A stretch of DNA of 64,000 nucleotides from Zonotrichia leucophrys gambelii (taxonomy: Eukaryota; Chordata; Aves; Passeriformes; Passerellidae): NCBI RefSeq assembly GCF_028769735.1, contig NC_088179.1, positions 8,130,001-8,194,000 on the forward strand, written 5' to 3'. Below are positions 26,691 to 38,822 of the stretch, in pieces (the stretch's first letter is position 1; every line of letters starts with the position of its first letter). Below the pieces are notes generated by a model that did no database searches, was not told where the DNA came from, and saw only the letters and a program-made list of their open reading frames with translations. A program made the translations under genes and the position numbers.

Positions 26691-28403
26691 GTTTCATTCT
26701 TACCATGCTTAATACATCATGCAGGCAAGACAAGAAAATGGGGCCTTGATGCAGTTGTGTTGCTGGAGAAGGCTGCAGCTCATCCTGACACTGCTGGTGC
26801 CTCGTTAGGCTGGTCCCTATGGATCTCAAACAACACCCAAAGTCTCAACACTCAGGGCAGGAGCAGACAAAATGAACACTTGGCATCATCACATTCCTGA
26901 GAAGCCCAGCACAAGAAAGTGGGCACATTTGAGTATCAGGTAAAGAACAAGTTGAAGTTATCAAGGTTACTTTCTAGAGTTGAGATAGGCAGTCATGCAG
27001 TTTTTGCACAGCCCAGCTTTATTAGCAGGATTGCATCCCCTTAGCTCAGCCATTTAAGAAGCCTAGGAATCAAAGATGTTAACTTGTGCAAACACTGATG
27101 TACCTAAACAGGATTGAAACAGGCTTGGATTGCTTTGCCAGAACAAGCTATGGTGTTTAAATACACTGACATTAAGTTTAACTGGATAGGTTTTTAAGGC
27201 AATTGTGGAACTAGTTTGTTCTTTGGGGTTTTTCTTTGTGACTATAGTATAAAATATAAATGTCCACACCATTCCTTTACAGGCACTTCCATCACTGCTG
27301 GCATAAACCTGATTAACATGCCATGTTTCTACAAGTCCTTCTGGTATGGTCTGACTGCAGCTTTTAAGTATTTTGCCTGCTTTCACCTCACTGCTGCCTC
27401 ACTTCTCTCTGCTATTAATCCCCAAAGCAGCAATCCCTGACCTGAACTTGTTCCCATTTCTTTCTTGTTTTGCCTCAGGTTATTCACTTTCCAGTGCTAC
27501 ACAACTTCTCATGGAATAAGTTCCCCTCCCAAACGTCTTCAGTAACACTGTCATGCATTCATTTCAATGGAGAAGAAAAAAATAAAAGTATTCTAAATTC
27601 ACATTCCAAATAATAAAGAATATGATATTTTCAGTACTCCAGAAAGCTGCCATTCAAGACACTGACCCAATTTCCTTTTCAAAGGGACAAATCAGATTCC
27701 CTTTAATCTTTAGAAGGCAGTATGGATCCAAAATTTCCTTGAGAATTCTAATCATAGCAGGCTTTTCCACAGAATGAGTTTGGGTTTTATGTTGTGCACA
27801 GCTTATTTTTAATGTCTACAAAGACTGTTGCAATTAAGACTCAGGGGATTCAGAACAGATGCCCAAAAACCTGTAAAGAATATCTGTAGAAAAAGGTCTT
27901 TATTTAAAAGAAATTCCTTATAGATATAAAAGGGTTTTTAAAAAAATTTTTTTTGCAGTTCAGTTTAAAAATAGTTTTTAAAAATTAAAATTCTGTCAAA
28001 AGCAAATAGTTTAGATTTATATGTATCTTATTCCATCAGTTGATTTAATTAGAATCCCATCGCTTCAGTGACTTTATGAACATCAGTAATTCCATTTCCC
28101 AGTATTTCAAAAAGTCCACTTTATTTTTGCCTTATTTAAATAACTGCTTCAAACAGAAATTAAAAGCAAGAACTTAAGAACTCTCCCCTCCAAATCAGTA
28201 TGTACTCAAAAAGTAATCAAGCACAGTAAATGGACAAGCATATCATTGAATCATGAAAACAGAAGTCCCCACTGTATGTGAAGAACCATGGAGAGAAAAT
28301 AAAAGCTTCCAACTGTTGGCTATAAAAAACAGACAAAAAAGCCTTCCAGAACCTACTAAGAGAATAACAAAAGGAAATAGGCTATTGTCTCCTACTGTGC
28401 GGA

Positions 28404-28423
28404 GGGCCTGGGGGTGGGGGGGG
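28404..28423 (+). other. G-quadruplex-forming motif
   Basis: The plus strand contains a run of G3, a three-base spacer, G5, a single T and G8. This satisfies the four-run pattern for an intramolecular G-quadruplex with short loops. It stands alone in AT-rich DNA with no promoter or gene visible beside it. Confidence 0.6.
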
Positions 28424-30078
28424 CGAAAACAGCAATTCTCAGGTCTTACTTTTTGTGTACAAAGCCAAGAAAATCTCAGAGGAAATGACTTCCAGAGTCA
28501 GTGATAAGTGCTGAAATGTCTCCAGTGGAGAGCAGGATACAAATCCTTATTTTTGCTCTGTGGGTGAAGAGGTCGCTAATGTGAGCCCAAACAGACCCTT
28601 CTCAAGCAGCAGAAGCTACAGAGACACCAGGATCTCGGGAGTGCTGCTTCCCTTTCATGGCTAAATGAAAGTCACTGGTGGAAGCAAGCCTCTCGTTAGG
28701 GACAGGCTCAGATCTCTGTTCATAACAACTGGGTTCAGTCTGCTGTGTCCATCTACTGGGGAAGGATGAACAGAAAATAAAGAGTTATTTGCCCAGAAAA
28801 AGATGAAACAGAAAGAAAAACTATTTTTAAGGACCAATTTGCTGTTGTTGCTGCTAGACCTCGTGAAGCCACAGCCTCTGATCAACCTCGCCTGCAACCT
28901 CCTGGTGGGAAACTGAGTACCAATAATGGAGAGGTGAGAATGGGAGAGCACCAAGATTAAAGAGCTTCCTTTGCTGTCCAAAATGCTGGAAAACAAAACA
29001 ACAAGGCAAACTGTTTCAAATACTTTCCTATCTGTTGCAAGCATTTAGCTGTGGGCTTAGCACACTGCTGCCTTACAAGAAATTCAGAAAAGCTTTGGAT
29101 TTGTGATGTTTCACCTGGCCTGAACAGCACTGAAGGAAAGACTCCTTTCCTGTGCCTGCACAAGGAGGCAAGAAAGCATTCAGAACCCCACAGCACCCTA
29201 CAGAGCTCCTCTTCACTGCACAGCACAACAAACTTTTGTTCCACAGCTCCTCATCTCACTGGGGTACCTGAAAATGGGACGAGCCTTTGATGGTGTTTCC
29301 TTCAGTCTTCATCCATCAAAGCATGGGAAGCCAACATACTCCCACCTGCTTTGCTCAGGTTGATGTGGTTAAAGGAAAAGAGATGCTGAAAGACATTAGA
29401 GATAAAACCCAGGAAAAAATAGATATATCTTCCTTAATTCTTTGAAGAACTTTTCAACTTGGATCAGAGCTGATACAGTGGGGCTGAATCAAGAAAATAG
29501 TCTCCTTGGGGGTGCAGTCCTCCATGGAGACAGTAAAAATACTGAGAAAATAAATGATCCAGAGGTGATTAACTGAATAATCTGTCGCTTTTAACAGGAC
29601 TTTTAAAAGGGGCAACAGTGATGCTTGGTCATCTTTTAAAGAGTTGCATCATCAGTGTATCTCAAACCAGAGTAGCCCTGGCTGCTGACTCACACTTCCA
29701 TGCTGTGATGGGAAGCAGAGGGCAGGGAACACTGTTAGGGACACCACACTTGTGTCCTTGCCCATCCTTCACTGGGCACATCGGGTCTTTGGGATGCCAT
29801 TGGCACCTCCTGCCTCTGTACTGAGCCAGAACTTCCCAACCCCTCAGCTCCTGAGGAAAAATTGTATTTCTTTTCAACATTGCCCATGGAGTCAGAAGCC
29901 TAAGACAAGAACAGACAGGAACCTATATGCAATATAGAACAAAATTAAGTAACTATGCCATAATGCAAGCTAAATCCCACCAGTTAATCACAACCAGGTA
30001 AGATTTTCATGATGTAATCCAAATAAAAGGATCAAATTTAAAAAAAAAAAACAAATGCAAGATTTGAAACAGAAATAT

Positions 30079-30106
30079 CTAGAGAACTTGGAATTCAGTT
30101 CTCTAG
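30079..30106. other. Short perfect inverted repeat
   Basis: CTAGAGAAC at 30079-30087 and GTTCTCTAG at 30098-30106 form a perfect 9-bp stem with a 10-nt loop that contains GAATTC. No run of T follows it and no gene is near, so it is not a terminator. It is listed as structure only. Confidence 0.6.
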
Positions 30107-31439
30107 TTCACTCATGCTCACTGAATTTTTATTTACCTCACATTTTCTGGGAAACTTCAGTTTCCTTGATAGATATTAATCTAGATAGGATCAGACCTAA
30201 GCCCTCCTGCTTGCTCTGACATAGCTCCCTTAACAGACATAGCTCAGCTGTGGATCCCTAAAACCTGAGCTCACAGAAGAGAGTTCTGGGCAGGAGTTCA
30301 AGAGGGCTGCCAGTCAATAGCTGTGTTTTATTACTACAGGATCAATTATTCCACCATCATTCCTGGTGAATGTACAAGAGCAGGTTTGGTGGGAACTCCA
30401 CAATTTTTCAAAGGGCTCAGTTCCAGCACTGCTGAAACCAATATCACTGCTACCAAATGGCATAAGTGCCAGGACAAAGTGCCATTTGACAGATGCAAGT
30501 GCAGTTTTTGTTAAAAAGGCTCTTCATCTTACTACTTTAAAAGCAGACTCCTTTCTTTGTTACTCATTTACGGCAAGCCAGTTACATTTTATCTGAGCAA
30601 TTCATCTGGTTCTCAAGTCAGATTTATAGTGTAAACTTGCAATAGCAATAAAAAATGTGAGAAAGATGTCATCCTCAAAGTTTTGCTGTAAAGCCAATAC
30701 CTTAAACACCACACCAAACCAATTCTGGAGCCTCCTCCTGTGTAAGGAGCAGCAAAATCCCAGCAAAAACAACTGAGTCAGGAATGTTCATGTTATGAAC
30801 ACAGCAGAGGACATATTAACTGTGGTCTATACCATCAAGGTCATACCAAACACATCTTTAAGCAGTTCTATAAAATATGAGAATAAAAGGAACAAAAAAA
30901 ATCATTGTCAAAGTTGCGCTTTAGTGTAATAGACTTTTCCCTTCCTTCATCCTTTTTTAAAATAAAAAAAGATATAGCTGCTTTGTTCTTTTTATAACAC
31001 TTGCTCTTATTTCCAAATGCTACAAAACAACCCCAGTCTTTCATTAGTTTACTTATTATGGTTCTTTCATCCGTTCTTCTTAGTGCAGATTATTCAGAAC
31101 AAATTAGCTTCAGGGAAACTGTTCTCATCATCGTTCTTGCCAGCTGAAAAATATTAATGAAAGATTCACTAGGGCAAATTTTCTATAAGTATAAGCAACA
31201 TCAATATTTCAATGTCTGAAAACATGGCTATTCTCTTGCCTTGAGTAGGTTGTTAGAAATCATTGGACTTCAATGGATTCAAAATTCCTTGCCAGATTCA
31301 GTTGATACCTCTTATGAAAACTCAGAGGAAAAAGGTCTTTTTCTTTCTAAACAATATTGGGGGACCAAGAACCTGCTCATGTTTTACAATATACTGGTGG
31401 TGTAGGTGGAAATGTGAGTGCTGATCTTTTCATCCTGGT

Positions 31440-31800
31440 CCTTGTAGACTGCTGGTTTCCCAGGCAGTTTCAGCTGTCACAGTTGCTTAGAGTCCACCGA
31501 GCTGTTTTTAGTCACTCATTCAAATATTCATAAGAACCGAGGGCTGCAGTTTGCTGTCTGCTAACAACTTCATTTTCTGCTCACACTGAGCTCGTCCTTG
31601 TGGGCTTCCTCTTGCCACTCAGATTGGCTTTGCTGCAGCCACGTGAGCCTGGCAGGATAATGGAGTTTCCCTGGGAGCAGGCGAGAGGGGCACGTTCCAC
31701 CTTTTATCTTTGCTTGGCTGCGCGATGAAAATAATTGCAGAAGACAGTTATGGATTAACAAAGGGACATGTGAAATGATCAAACCTGTATCAAGCACTGG
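31440..31800. promoter_or_regulatory. Candidate enhancer / conserved non-coding segment
   Basis: Several CpGs are retained (CCACCGAG, ACCGAGG, CTCGTCC, CCACGTGAG, GGCGAG, CTGCGCGATG) in mixed-composition sequence between AT-rich flanks. Recognisable cores include the E-box CACGTG, the CCAAT-type GATTGGC and TTATC/ATTAAC steps. A 75-codon minus-strand frame at 31570-31797 is a by-product. The call rests on texture only. Confidence 0.22.
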
Positions 31801-31979
31801 TTTCTGCTACCAGAGAGAGCACAGGCTTTAATTATTTACCTTGCAGGACCGCTCACACCTTAGGATGGCCACATTTTTGTGCAAATATTTACTTAACAAT
31901 ATTGTACTTGAGCAGAGTAATGAAAATAGGTGTAATCTCATGTAATGTCCCTGGGAAAGACCAATGGACTGTGACATTT

Positions 31980-32370
31980 CCCTGCATGGGGGAAATCACT
32001 AGAGTGCAACATTTCTATTATTTCATTAAAACTCTTGCTAAATAACCCTTCAGGGCAGCACAGCTTTGCATTTTTAGCTAAAGGAAATAGCTGAAGAAAA
32101 GGAATCCACAACGGCTGCCAGTTAATAACAGTGTGCGGTAGGCTTTCTAGGAGAAAACACTACCTAGCCCAGATGAAAACGCAGACACACTTCAATTAAC
32201 ACAGCGTTTACAGGAAGCTGCCCAGCATCCTGCAGCTCCAAGGGCGGCCCCCAGCCCGTGGGTATTTCCACTGATGGGAGCAGGCACCTGCAGCCCAAAA
32301 TATGGGATTTACAGAGAGCTTTGAGTTAATGTAATGGGTAAGCCTTTCCCTGGGTATCAGCTAAACAAGC
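31980..32370. promoter_or_regulatory. Candidate enhancer / conserved non-coding segment
   Basis: The segment combines ATTA-type cores (TTTCATTAAA, CAATTAACAC, AGTTAATGTAATGG) with retained CpGs (CACAACGGC, GTGCGG, AACGCAG, CAGCGTTTAC) and one GC box, GGGCGG, near 32244. It lies about 200 bp from the similar segment at 31440-31800, and the two may form one regulatory block. Confirmation needs cross-species alignment. Confidence 0.22.
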
Positions 32371-35300
32371 TACAGAGGTTTTTGTTATTCCTTTATGGAA
32401 AAAAGGTTTAATTTCTATCAGTAAAAGAGACTAGAAACACAGCATCTTTAAATGTTCATCCTTTTAATTAGGCTGTCATGACGCTTTCCTTAAATATTGT
32501 CTCCTTCAAGGCTTAGATTCAAAGTGTTTATTTACACACTTACTGAACATAAGTACATAACAGCAGACAGCAGGGAAGTCGTCTGGATAAGCTACAACCT
32601 AAATTTTTCCTGTCTGTCCTGTTCCACTCCAGATTCAAAGAGGAAAACAAAACAAAACAAACAAACCCTGTTGTGGGTTAAGCAAAAAAGATGATGGTTT
32701 TGAAGCTAATGACTGATAAAACCACCTTTGATTGAAAGTAGGGAGTGTGGGGGAAAAAAGAGAGTCCAATAACACCATTTGTTTATATTAGAGAAACACC
32801 TACTACTGCAGACACTGTGAAGATACTGTCAGCATTTCTATTACAATCCCATATTTCAAAGCTTTATGACTTGGCCATGAGAAGTCACTTTTAAAATTGA
32901 ATCCAGAATATAGAGTGAGTTTAGCTACTTTCAGTATATTATTGTCACCATGTGGAGACAAAAAATAGGTAATAGAAATAAAAGAAAAACCAGCTAAATT
33001 AAAACTAGGTGTATTGAAGAGCTGTCAATGCCAGAGGCATCTCAGGCCCAAGTCACTCAGGTAATTGTTCTGCTGTCTTTAAAACAAAAGAGTGGACAAA
33101 AAGGTACCTTTTATCTGGATTTTTGGTTTGAATTGTTTCTTGTTTGGTCATTACTATAGCTTCCATTCAAGAACAAGAAATATCCTGAATAAGCAAATCA
33201 TGAAAGAGCATTACAAAATAGTTACAACCACACATCAGGAATAAGCAGCAAAATAATCTCTGCTTCTGCAGCCCCTGCAAGACTTATTTGTTTCTTTGTG
33301 GAGACAGAAGGAGCAGAAGCTGTGTAGTTGAGGGAGGGGGCAGGGAGAGCCAGCTTGGTGGATTTTGACCTTTGATGAAATCCCTTCAGCCTGCTCTCCC
33401 AATCTATTTCTCCTTCAAGTTGTTTCTTCTTTCCAAGGCTTCTGAAGAGCAAAGGTTAATGAAGTAATCTATAAGTGAATGCTAACATATGCAACGTATG
33501 TAGAGAAAAATGCACATCCCATTTTTAACATTTCTCTGGAAACAACTATGGCCTCTTATAGCTGCAATTTTGAAAGAATGCAATTATGGTATAGAATTTC
33601 AGCTACCTTTGGGCTGAGGCCTCTGGAGACACACAAAGAATTAGTGTATTGTTGTGCAATACATTTGTGAAATCATGTTCCCCTAACATTCTCCTCTAAA
33701 ACCACAGTGCAATTCCTCTAGCTAAAAATCATGCCTGCATTTCCTTCTCTTTGCAGAAAATGTCTATTAAGAGCCTAAAGGGTTATTTTCAGTTTCCAAA
33801 ACTCAGAAATGTGTGTCAGCTAAATTAGCCTTAACTAAGGCAGAAAGAGCTGCTCTGCTGACAAGAACACTCACAGGGAGACAAGCACTGAGGGCAGCAG
33901 ATGTGGTGGTGCTGGTCCTCTGGAGAAGATGAAGGTTCTCCTCCAAACTGGCTTGTGCACGCTGGTCAGCTCTGCCAGCCTTTCCCAAGTTTAGGTGTGA
34001 GGAGAGATAAACCATGAGGAAAGAGGTTGGACCAAAGTCAGTACAACAAATATAAATGACAGCCAAATCTAACCTGTGAAACTGCAGCTCCCATCACCAT
34101 CAGACCTGACTCCCGGGTGTTAAACCAACAACATTTTGCTGTTTTTCTTCACGCAGATTACAGATCATCTAGGGATTAAGTTCACTGGCACAAAGAAAAT
34201 CCAGGTATTCCTGTCTTTGCAACTGGCTTGATGATTCTGCATCAGGAATATTATCACACCAGAGAGCTGCAAGTGCAACATGGATTGGGATTGTCTTATT
34301 GACAGGGCAAAATAAAGGTGGGCAGGAACTTAGAGACCAGATATATTGTTCAGAATAGCTGAAACTTCAGCCATGAAAGCTGGAAATCCAATTTACAACC
34401 AAATTGTTCCTAATAGCTGTTTTACTTCAGCTAAGCTTCTGCTCAAGGTGTTTTTCCAGAATTTATTGACAACATTGAAATTAGTGATATCTAATGAAAC
34501 AAAAAGTCAATTCCTAGCATCAAGCCAGTTCCTTCGAAGCCACTGGATTGCAAAGTAACTTCAGAAATTTTGCTTTATCCTACAGAAAATCCTGACTATT
34601 ACAGTTTTTCAACTGCTGAGGACACTTGGCTGCTAAAGACACCATATACATTCATAAAGCCCCAGAAGAACAAAAACAGCATCTAATAACTAATAAAAAC
34701 AAAAGTTCATTTTTCATCAAGCAGCATCACTGGTCACTAATACTCAGGCATGCCTAAGCCTGAGAACTCAGAATAAAGACTGAGATTTGAGTGTGGCACA
34801 GCTTCTGTACTTAGGGGCACATCAGGGCTTTGCAAGGCACACAAGCAATAAGGTGAGCCTTCATTTTGCACAATTCTCTGCACACCAAGCCCTCATATTT
34901 TCACTCAGTCAGTTCCCAATTCTTCCAGACTGTCAAGTGGTTGCAGGTTAGGAGCTAAATTGAAGCACATAATTATTGACCCTTACCAGTTCTAGCCAGA
35001 TCCTGGCTTGGTCATAGCTCCTCTTTACATCGAAGGAGCAAAGAAACTTTTACTTAAACCTGTTTAAGGCTAAACTCTGTGGGCCTTCTATACTCAGTGA
35101 GTTCACAGGACCAGCTGAAAGTTTATTTCAGCTTTTTGAGCTGCAAGAGCATAATATACTCTGGGACTTCCTGCCCAAACCACCACACCAACAAGACTAC
35201 ATTACTTTTTCTCTACTTTTACCCTATAGGAAAAAGTTTTACTCCTATAGTCTGAGTACAGCCTGATTCATGCAGCATACGAAGCTCTTCCCTCCTTTAA

Positions 35301-36022
35301 GTCTGTATTTTCCCTTATATATAAAAGAATTCTTCTTGCACCAACTTTTCAGGATGTATTCTCCTCAATACTTACATGAGGTCTCGCAAACTCTGAGCAG
35401 CCTAGTCAAACAACAAAATACCTCATGTTTTACATAATAAATCAGCTTTATAATGTTTGCAAAACAGTCACCTGTGAGACACTTGCTGTACTAACAAACA
35501 GCAAAGCCCTCTCCTTTCAATCCCCCAAGTATGGCACAACTTATGTATTACATCAAAGTTTCTTCCTGCAGCATCTTCCTTCATTTCTAATAGAATTTAC
35601 TAGCAGCAGCCTGGAAAAGCTCTCCTTATTCTTTAATAACAGTTAAAAACAAAAATAAATAAATTCAAAACTATGCAGTGGCAGAAACCTTAAAAAGTAA
35701 CTATGTGTATTTAAATGCAAGAGTATTGGAAATTTTCACTGAAAAACTCTCCATGCTGTTATATACGAAGGCAAGAACCACTGGAATGCCTTTGCTTCAC
35801 TTATCTAGGCAAAAATAAGACGATAGCAGTACCAGAAAATTTAACTACAGTAAACAAAAGAGGTTGGGGTGGATTTTTTTAATGATAGATATGTAGGTAG
35901 AATAATTAGAGATTTCCTGATTGGTAAGGATTCCACTCTAGCAAGTTAATCACAATAGCTAAATAGCTACACTGCTTTTCTGCACACTTAGCTCTGAACC
36001 ACAGCTCTGACTAGCAATAGTG

Positions 36023-36051
36023 AAAAAAAAAAAAAAAAAAATTAAAAAAAA
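36023..36051. repeat. A-rich tract (A19-TT-A8)
   Basis: Nineteen A residues, TT, then eight more A residues lie about 70 bp before the CpG-rich segment begins. Long dA tracts near island edges often exclude nucleosomes, which would fit a promoter, but this is only positional evidence. Confidence 0.75.
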
Positions 36052-36119
36052 TAGCATAATGCCCAATATCAAGAACACTCCCAGGAACACTGCAAGGGTC
36101 ACATAGCATTTTGCTCCCA

Positions 36120-36790
36120 TTGAGCAGCTGCAACCTCGCTGAGCACAGGGCACACGGGCAGAGCGCAGCCCCGGCCAGCATGGCTGTGCCGAGCCGTGAC
36201 ACATCCCGACATATCCCGGAGCTGTGACACAGGGACAAACCCGGGCTGGCACCCGGGAGATGGGAATCACACCTGTACCCTGTGCAAGACCTCAATCCCT
36301 GCACACCCTTATGACACAGAGCACAAACCCGAGCTGGCACCTCGGGAGGTGGGAATCACACCTGTAACCCGTGTGACACCTCAATCCCTGCACACCGCGA
36401 CTGCTCACAGACAAAACCGAGGACCTCTCCAGCCATCCCAAAATGACCGCACAAATCCCCTCCAAAATCGCATCCCGCAACCCCACATTCACAATGAACA
36501 CAGAGGAGCCCATGCTCGGGGAGAAAGCTCCCCATGCAGAAACAAGGCATTTTCCAGCACCATCAGTAACCCTAACCCCGGAGCGGCTCCCAGACATGTA
36601 TTTCCCCTCCTGTACAGCGTTTCGGAGGACACGCGGGGGGCTCTGCGCTCCCCCTCCGGTGCCGCGGTCCCCGTTCCCAGCCCGACGCTGCCCCCTGCCC
36701 GCGCTCTCTGGCCCCGCAGCCCCCAGCGCTCCTCCCGGGGCTCTCCCCCGGCGTTTCACCCCGATTGCCGCCTCAAGGGCTCCAGGCTTT
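36120..36790. promoter_or_regulatory. Orphan CpG island
   Basis: This is the only strongly CpG-rich segment in the window. I count about 20 CpG dinucleotides in the 180 bases from 36610 to 36790, and they remain frequent back to 36120, whereas the flanks are AT-rich and CpG-poor. Such islands in vertebrates usually mark promoters kept unmethylated in the germ line. Long open frames cross it on both strands (36196-36897 plus, 233 codons; 36292-36759 minus, 155 codons). They overlap each other, are explained by the low stop-codon density of GC-rich DNA, and their translations match nothing I know. An oligo-A tract lies just upstream at 36023-36041. Direction of any transcription cannot be read from the sequence, and I saw no clear TATA box. 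Confidence 0.6.
36226..36396. repeat. 88-bp tandem duplication inside the CpG island
   Basis: Two units of about 87 and 84 bp lie head to tail: 36226-36312 and 36313-36396. Shared blocks include GACACAG, ACAAACCCG, GCTGGCACC, TGGGAATCACACCTGTA and CCTCAATCCCTGCACACC. They differ by scattered substitutions and one-base gaps, so the duplication is not recent. This is a two-copy minisatellite. It accounts for much of the internal similarity in the minus-strand translations across the island. Confidence 0.85.
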
Positions 36791-38401
36791 TCCCCTGCAC
36801 ACGGGAGGAATGGGAAAAGCAGCGCAAAAAAACCTCTCTCCTCTTCCCCTGCTTGTTCCCCATCTCTCTCCCCTGCACCTGTTCATTTAGAGACTGACTT
36901 TCAAAATAATGCAGGAAAATGAAACTTTTGAGAAGCTTACCTCCCCACCATGCAACAATTCTAAATATTCCCAACTGCAGCCAGAAAACACCGTAGTTGC
37001 TGTGCACCCTTCTGCACCAAAACCATCCCCAGAATCCACATCAAGTGGCCTCTTCTCCCATTTGCCCATTAGCTAAAGTCTTTAAAAGATTTTATTAACA
37101 TATATTGAATTTCACAGTACTTTGATTAAGACTTTTTTTAGCTGGGAAAATTAGTAGTCAGAGTGCTGACTGAAACACAAAGCAGCCTTGCAGGAATGAC
37201 ACCCATATTTCGTAGGAGAACTGAGTTTTTACACCATTTCGAAGGATCAAAGTTGTCAAGAAGAAAATCTCATATTACCTTTGAGATCAGTTTTATTATT
37301 CCAGGGGACATTTTCAGTCACAAACCACTACAGGTTGCTCAGCTTTGATTTTCCGAGAGGAAGATGAGCTGCAGAGATAAAGAGATGTGTGTTCCCAAAC
37401 AGCAGTGATCTGAGTTTCCACAGCAGTCTCATCACCAGCACAAGGAGCAAAGAGGATTTCTTAAAATTACCTGACAATTTTTTCTGAGGCTTGATCTTTT
37501 GTATGCCACTTAAATCCTACTTATTTTAGGCCCATTTTACACTAATTCCACACAATCTAAGAAGCAACTTTCATTCCCTTAATTTTACACATTTTTTGAT
37601 TACACTGATCTTTTGTTTCTGTGTCTGCTGAACTGGATCTCATCAGAACAGTTTAGAAACCTGACAATAAGAGAAAATTTGCCCTTAAAAGGATCTAAAT
37701 GCACTTTTTAATGAGTTAGTCCTCACAGCAGAAATTCCCTTTCAGAAGGATACCAGGACACATCGAGGTGTCCAGACTCAAGAGGTGCATCAATGTTTGC
37801 ACTCCGCAGCATTGAAAGGCAATAGACCCTGTAGGAAAAACAGCTAAAGACCTTCAAAACTCTTCTTTCAAACTCACAGCACTGGAGCACAAACCAAGGA
37901 ACCTTCTTGTTCTGTGCCCTTCCCTGGGGACAAAGGGAATGGCAGGGATGTGGCTCGGTCAGAGATGCTCCAGCCTGGGCTGGTGCCCCAGAGCAGCAGA
38001 GTCCCTTGGCCAGCAGAGCAGGGTCCTGCAGGGCTGTGTGACCAGCAGGGCTCTTACAGGGACACAGCACACACACCTCGTGCCCTTCCCTGGGCATTGT
38101 CACACCTGGAACACCCTGGGGTGTGGGCAAGGGGAACAGCCTCACTCCAATCCCTTACTCCTGCAGCATTTGTCAAGCAAAGCAGGTTACACTGAATTGC
38201 AGGGGCTTAGAATCACACTTAGATCTGACACTGCCTTCCCTTGCAGATTGCCCCCCCTACTGTGCACTCAAATATTAAAGTGGGAGCTCCAGTCCTCCTG
38301 GCCCTGTGCGGAAGTGGAAGGTCAGCCTTCAATTCCAGCTCAGCTCATTTGTTTAGGTCTCAGTTTCATTCCTCTGTATTTAAAAAGCAGAGAACAGTGC
38401 T
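36791..38401. other. Unique non-coding DNA between the CpG island and solo LTR 2
   Basis: AT-rich sequence up to about 37.9 kb is followed by a GC-richer but CpG-poor patch at 37920-38130 where frames of up to 159 codons open by composition. No exon, repeat or structured RNA was recognised. Confidence 0.6.
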
Positions 38402-38407
38402 CCCTTC

Positions 38408-38822
38408 TGTCACTGTGATATTTTCTGAAAAATCCCTTTGCCAGGATTTCTTCTCCTGGGAGGTTGAGAAGCCTCAGAGAAAAACGTAAACAATAATTAT
38501 CTGGTTCTCATCTCCTGTGTTTGGCTGCTTTGAAATGTGGTCTGGACATTGTTTACCAACAGGTGCATGTCTGGTTAGTTTCATGTGAATTGTTTTCACT
38601 TAATGACCAATCACCATCAGCTGTGTTGGACTGAGTCAGTCATGAGATTTTATTTCTCATTCGTGTCAAGCTTTCTGTCTGTATCCTTTTTCTCATTCTT
38701 TAGTATAGTTTTAGTATACCATTCTTTAATAATATATTATAAAAGAATAAATCAGCCTTCTGAGAACATGGAGTCAGATTCCTCATCTCTCATCTTGTCC
38801 TGGGGACCTCACAAACATCACA
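38408..38822 (+). mobile_element. Solo LTR of a passerine endogenous retrovirus (copy 2, same family as copy 1)
   Basis: This 415-bp element aligns end to end with the LTR at 19604-20017. It shares the opening block TGTCACTRTGATATTTTCTG, a central block around ACCAACAGGTGCAT, and the terminal block ending CACAAACAYCACA. The flanks are CCCTTC (38402-38407) and CACTTC (38823-38828), a 6-bp target-site duplication with one later substitution. It carries CCAAT at 38607-38611, TATAAAA at 38738-38744 and AATAAA at 38746-38751. No internal retroviral coding sequence is present on either side. Its different flanks show that it arose by separate insertion and not by a segmental duplication that included copy 1. 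Confidence 0.9.

Larger units (their letters stand above)
26691..36022. other. Unique non-coding DNA between the SINE and the CpG island
   Basis: Beyond the G-quadruplex motif, the small inverted repeat at 30.1 kb and the two enhancer-like segments, nothing is recognisable. Frames are short (up to 127 codons, 28661-29044 minus) and unremarkable. The stretch 27900-28030 is notably T/A-rich low-complexity sequence. Confidence 0.6.

Noticed and set aside
35959..36270. Minus-strand frame with a hydrophobic, phenylalanine-rich C-terminal stretch resembling a membrane segment
   Set aside because: The hydrophobic run is the translation of the A-rich tract at 36023-36051 read on the opposite strand.
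36567..36579. TAACCCTAACCCC, a telomere-like stretch
   Set aside because: Only two units are present, which is expected by chance in C-rich sequence.
36196..36897. 233-codon plus-strand and 155-codon minus-strand (36292-36759) frames across the CpG island
   Set aside because: They overlap on opposite strands, owe their length to few stop codons in GC-rich DNA, and include a tandem repeat. Neither translation is recognisable.
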